From assembly GCA_002914845.1 (NCBI GenBank), contig JXTC01000043.1, positions 116,142-180,141 on the forward strand: a stretch of DNA of 64,000 bases. Reading direction: 5' to 3'. The position numbers and the translations under genes are program-made. The DNA comes from Trema orientale (taxonomy: Eukaryota > Streptophyta > Magnoliopsida > Rosales > Cannabaceae). Below are positions 60,482-64,000 of this stretch, piece after piece (within the stretch, counting starts at the first letter, position 1; each line of letters begins with the position of its first letter). The notes beneath the pieces are model-generated. The model searched no databases. It was not told the origin of the DNA and was given only the letters and a program-made list of their open reading frames with translations.

Positions 60482-60943
60482 TTAATCACAACACTGCCTC
60501 TTGTTTGCGATCAATATAAAGTGGAGTTTCTCCTTCTTCATTAGAGAATATGAGTAATAAGGGTCTTCTTTTATCAATATCCACACAACTTCAAGAAGCC
60601 GAAATCGCACAGCCTCGTGCAACTCGGTGTCCTTTTCTTTGTTCCTCATCCTCAGCATTTGTTTCGTGGCTTCGCTATCCCTTACCACAACACTCTCAAA
60701 GTCCCTCATCTGTTGACGATCAGATGATTTTGCATGCTTAATAAGAGCCTTAACTATACGTACGTGGCCATACCTTGCTACCACATGTAAGGGAGTCTCT
60801 CCTTTCGCATTGGTGTGCAGCGACAGAGGTGGGCACATGTTGAGGATTTCTCTCACAAAGACTTTATTCATTTTTGAAGCTCTGATATGGACATGGAGGA
60901 TTGTATTGTTGTCTGGAGTCAACAATTGGTCAAGACGCAACAA
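60482..60943 (-). pseudogene. ACD6-type ankyrin-repeat gene fragment, frameshifted
   Basis: On the minus strand the frame reads LDQLLTPDNNTILHVHI, then about three ankyrin repeats (KGETPLHVVARYGHVRIVKA; EKDTELHEAVRFRLLEVVWI). These resemble the N-terminal repeats of plant ankyrin proteins of the ACD6 class, which in full length also have C-terminal membrane helices. After SYS the reading leaves frame: the intended next repeat, NEEGETPLYID, is in another frame. There is no upstream ATG in frame (the frame opens with TTG), and no membrane domain follows. Its 5' edge lies about 26 bases from the Mutator-like element. Confidence 0.8.
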
Positions 60944-60969
60944 AATAATAGTGATAATAATAATAATAA

Positions 60970-62726
60970 GGGAAAATTGCGGCGAAAGTACCCGTTTTTA
61001 GTCGAAATTTACACTTATATACCTATTTTTTTTTCTGACGGCAATAATACCTTCCGTCCAAATTTTGTAGCAACCGTTAACTTTTTTCGTTAAAAGCCAC
61101 CCATTGTATACTTGTCGACATCTGAGATATTAGGTCATCTAAAATCGAATAAAAATTATAGAAAATGAAATAAAAATTAAACTTAAAAAAAAAAAAAACC
61201 AAAGCATGTTCTTGATCTTCCTCAAGGCCTTAACGGCGGCTGGACGCATCTTGAAGAGAATCCTTTGTTCTTCCCGGTAACCTTGTCCAAAACTATCCAA
61301 AACCATGATACATTCCTCGATCTACCCAAAGGGTTCGAAGGCAGAGAGGAGGTTCTCGAAGGTGGTGTCCCAGCTGAGGCCACAAACGAAGATCTTATGG
61401 TGGTTTACGTCATGGTCGGTGATGTCTCAGACTCGGTGGAAGAGGGCAGAGTCCTTGACGGCAGCATCGCATATGAGGTCGATCAACTGGTCTTTTGAGT
61501 AAGGTTCGAGGAGAGTGGACAGACTCTTCGAGTCAGACTCTTCAAGTTCTTCTTCTTCGCACAGAAGGCAGAAAAATCATCTATCTTTCTTGTCGATTGT
61601 ATAATCAGCATATCATCTTCCAAAGCTCAATTTAAGATCAAAACTGATGACCAAAGTGCATCTCAAGAATTTTCGTTCTTGTTCCAATAAGCTCTGTCCA
61701 AATTTAGTTTGCTAAGATCATATTCAAATTGATCTCTCTTACAAACTCAGAGATAAGTATCCATCGGAGTTTTTTGATAAATTAATTCCCTTTCTCTACA
61801 ATTGATGTGGAAAATCAAGAAGAGCAAGAGGCCTAAACCATAGAAACAACATTTTTTTGGGGATAGCGATAGATCTGGGACATGGTGGGATTTCACTATT
61901 GTAGCCAAGCGATTTAGGATGTGGTGATGGGTTTTGTCTTCCAATCATTGCTTATTTGAGACTTTGTTGGGTTTTTAATTGAATGGTATTATTACCTTTT
62001 TGCAGGTTTGGAAGATAGGAATTAAAACTAGGTTCGATTTTAGTGATCAAATTATTTTGTTGGAGAATAAATATCATAAGGTTTGATAACTAATTTGGGC
62101 AATTAATAGAAATTATTCTGACAATATTAAATACACTGCTTTAATTCATTTTATAGGGCTAATGGGATATTTATCTTTCTTCACTTAAAGCTCTTATCCA
62201 CTGTGCATCTTGGCCAGGGTGTTTCTTTATATCTTGATTCTATATCTATGCTGAGGGTCGAACCTTATTGTATGAAATGTATTTATGATTTGCATGCCCA
62301 GTAAACCAAATTTTCAGAACTGGTTTATGTTGACTCTCCAACCTGTCTATACGAAATCGTCAAAATTATAAAAATTTGCAGAGATTAATGGTGGATTTTG
62401 GAGAAGATGGATTCGACAAAGAGAGTGTGGGGAAGAAGAGTTTTTTTTTTTTTTTTTTACTCGATTATTTTTTTCAAAACATTTTTCTTCTTTTTCTGAT
62501 TTTATTTTATTTTTATTTCATTTTCCTAATTTTAGATAATTTTTATTCGATTTTAGATGACCTAATATCTCAGATGTCGACACGTGTACAATGGGTGGCT
62601 TTTAATGGAAAAACTTAACGGTTGCTACAAAATTTAGACGGAAGATATTATTGCCATCAGAAAAAAAGATTAGGTATATAAGTGTAAATTTCGACTAAGA
62701 ACGGGTACTTTCGCTGCAATTTTCCC
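60970..62726. mobile_element. Mutator-like element (Pack-MULE type), about 1.76 kb
   Basis: Ends GGGAAAATTGC(G/A)GCGAAAGTA are inverted over about 200 bases with few differences, for example GTCGACATCTGAGATATTAG in both. It is flanked on both sides by TAATAATAA (60,961-60,969 and 62,727-62,735), a 9-bp target duplication; the caveat is that the site lies in a TAA-rich run. It has no transposase but carries a host gene fragment (next entry), which makes it a Pack-MULE. Confidence 0.88.
61207..61560 (-). pseudogene. Captured fragment of a UBA2-type RNA-binding protein gene
   Basis: On the minus strand the frame reads SKSLSTLLEPYSKDQLIDL, then HHKIFVCGLSWDTTFENLL and SAFEPFG, IEEC, followed after a shift by KVTGKNKGF. 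This is the layout of UBP1-associated protein 2 (UBA2), nuclear RRM proteins: LLEPFSKDQL-like helix, then the first RRM with its RNP2 strand (IFVxGL). There are two in-frame stops (before DITDHD and after EPFG) and one frameshift, so it is dead. Base composition here is clearly GC-richer than the surroundings. Whether an intron was captured cannot be told. Confidence 0.8.
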
Positions 62727-62735
62727 TAATAATAA

Positions 62736-63050
62736 TGTCATTCAAGTCTATCAATGTTATTTGAATCAATACTATATCTACACAATGTTTGCATTTAACC
62801 TCTTAGAAGCATTTTATCAAACAAATTTTCTGCAATTAATGAGTAATTGGGCATAAAAGAGCATTAATGGAGAAAAACAAATTGGGCATAACGAATTTGA
62901 CAATATGTTTATAATATGTAATTTGATCTTTAGCTTGTTCTTTTTTTTTTTACAGCACAGAATATTAAAGGGAATATATATAAAAATAAATAAATAAGAC
63001 AAACAAATAGAACTATACTAAGAAAGAAATAAGTGAATCAATAATACGAG
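62736..63050. other. AT-rich spacer
   Basis: Nothing recognised; it separates the Mutator-like element from the antiporter relic. Confidence 0.5.
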
Positions 63051-63054
63051 GTAC

Positions 63055-63205
63055 CTGATGTAGATCTTGCTGTATAAAACCAATAGATCCAAGAGCAACA
63101 CCAAGAACGAGTAAGGTAATTGTATAAGGGACTCTAGTCTAGCACAGGATATGGCAAGAAGCAATTCCCACCTGGGGTTTGATGAAGAAGAGGAAGAGGA
63201 TATGC
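63055..63205 (-). pseudogene. Relic of an SOS1/NHX8-type Na+/H+ antiporter, N-terminal part
   Basis: On the minus strand a serine run (ISSSSSSSNP) is followed, in a shifted frame, by VGIASCHILC, an in-frame TAG, then TRVPYTITLLVLGVALGS and IGFIQQDLHQ, ending at a splice-donor-like CAG/GTACC. Plant plasma-membrane SOS1 antiporters have near the N-terminus a serine-rich stretch, then a first membrane segment ending GIASRHLLRGTRVPYT and a second like ALLVIGIALGS. The match covers this order, with the middle of the first segment missing, one stop and one shift. No further exons were found to the left, so this is a short dead fragment. Confidence 0.6.
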
Positions 63206-64000
63206 TTTTTCTAATTTTTGGTACAGAGTGAGCGGTTTTATGAGAGCAGCCATTGATGGAGCTTGTGATAGAAACGTCTTCGACAAAACTTGAGAGATAA
63301 GGCCTTGGTTTCTCAGATTCGTGCGAGAGAAAGAGAGGGGAATAATAAATGTCATTTTTCTAAAAAACACCGTATAGAAAAATTTTAAAAACAAGGCACC
63401 GTATATTTGATATACTTTCTTAAAGGGTCGTGTACTGCGTAATTTCCGCTTTTAGTAATTGTGTCCAAATGTTGTAGCCCATGTCAGTCATTTTGCTTTA
63501 GGGTTTGGTTGCTCTATAAAGTGAAGTCTAATGTTTTATAGTACACGAGATTGTCAGATCCGAAGGCAGCCTTCTCTTCTTATAAACTACTTTCATGGCA
63601 ATCTCTCTGCTTCTCTGCTGCTCTCCATCCATGAAAATATATCAGAAAAGGCCTGAGGCAATATCCTCCAAATACATGTTTTCAACAAGGCTCATAAATA
63701 TATATATATATTATCGTATATATATTTGTTAATTACTGCCTTTTATTATGTATATATATATGTTAGTTTATATCGTCATAGCTTTGTGCCGATGATATTT
63801 GTTACCCTGGATTGTGTATTATGCTATTTGATTGATTATTTTGATAAAGTGATTCTTTCTTATGCAAATTTTAAGAAGTATGTGATTTTTTTTTTTTAGA
63901 TTTTCATTGTTCGGAATTTTATGTTTCGATCTCAAAATAAAAATTAAAAAAAATCGAATTCCTTCAATTTATTATTTATATAAATATTTTTTTAATTTGG
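63206..64000. other. Gene-free stretch at the window end
   Basis: AT-rich with TATATATATA runs (63,698-63,770). No gene recognised. Confidence 0.5.

Noticed and set aside
63134..63394. 86-codon minus-strand frame (MAALIKPLTLYQKLEKAY)
   Set aside because: The antiporter similarity lies in the other frames of the same stretch, so this frame is probably a shadow.

Overview
This is a window of plant nuclear DNA, almost certainly from a eudicot. It is strongly AT-rich, its genes carry GT-AG introns, and it is packed with angiosperm-type transposons (Copia, Mutator-like, hAT, Helitron, tRNA-derived SINEs). Two single ambiguous bases (33,208 and 39,066) mark it as assembled eukaryotic sequence. I cannot name the species. 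Only two genes look intact: a 16-exon glucosidase II beta-subunit gene on the minus strand (2,304-9,012) and a single-coding-exon F-box gene on the plus strand (36,457-37,803). Everything else is relics, duplications and mobile DNA.

Layout. 1-2.3 kb: non-coding, with a 3' flank that is duplicated later. 2.3-9.4 kb: the intact glucosidase II beta gene and its promoter, with a decayed promoter-only copy just beyond it (9.64-9.81 kb). 10-12.3 kb: a TCGATG-rich repeat, then a Copia LTR with a gag stub. 13.6-16.5 kb: fragments of an unrecognised plus-strand gene, broken up by an inverted exon copy and a local minisatellite. 16.6-26.2 kb: a second, dead copy of the glucosidase II beta locus, interrupted by an LTR, a Mutator-like element with 9-bp target duplication, and nested insertions in its promoter. 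26-35.7 kb: gene-poor, with Helitron ends, hAT pieces and AT-rich repeats. 35.7-37.8 kb: a MITE and the F-box gene. 38.6-48.9 kb: scattered exon-like pieces of an unrecognised gene and a diverged 2.5-2.8 kb tandem duplication. 49.1-53 kb: a third glucosidase II beta copy carrying only exons 1-6. 53-60.4 kb: AT-rich DNA, a SINE, a MITE, and about 3.5 kb of unusual palindromic GGTTTCC and GGTTAC repeats. 60.5-63.2 kb: a frameshifted ankyrin-repeat fragment, a complete Mutator-like element carrying a dead UBA2-type RNA-binding gene fragment, and a relic of an SOS1-type Na+/H+ antiporter.

How the parts relate. The intact gene supplies the non-catalytic subunit of ER glucosidase II. The F-box gene would supply an SCF ubiquitin-ligase adaptor. 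I see no functional link between them and no new biological system. The interest lies in genome dynamics: one housekeeping gene duplicated repeatedly, with each copy decaying along its own path, plus two Mutator-like elements, one of which carries host coding sequence.
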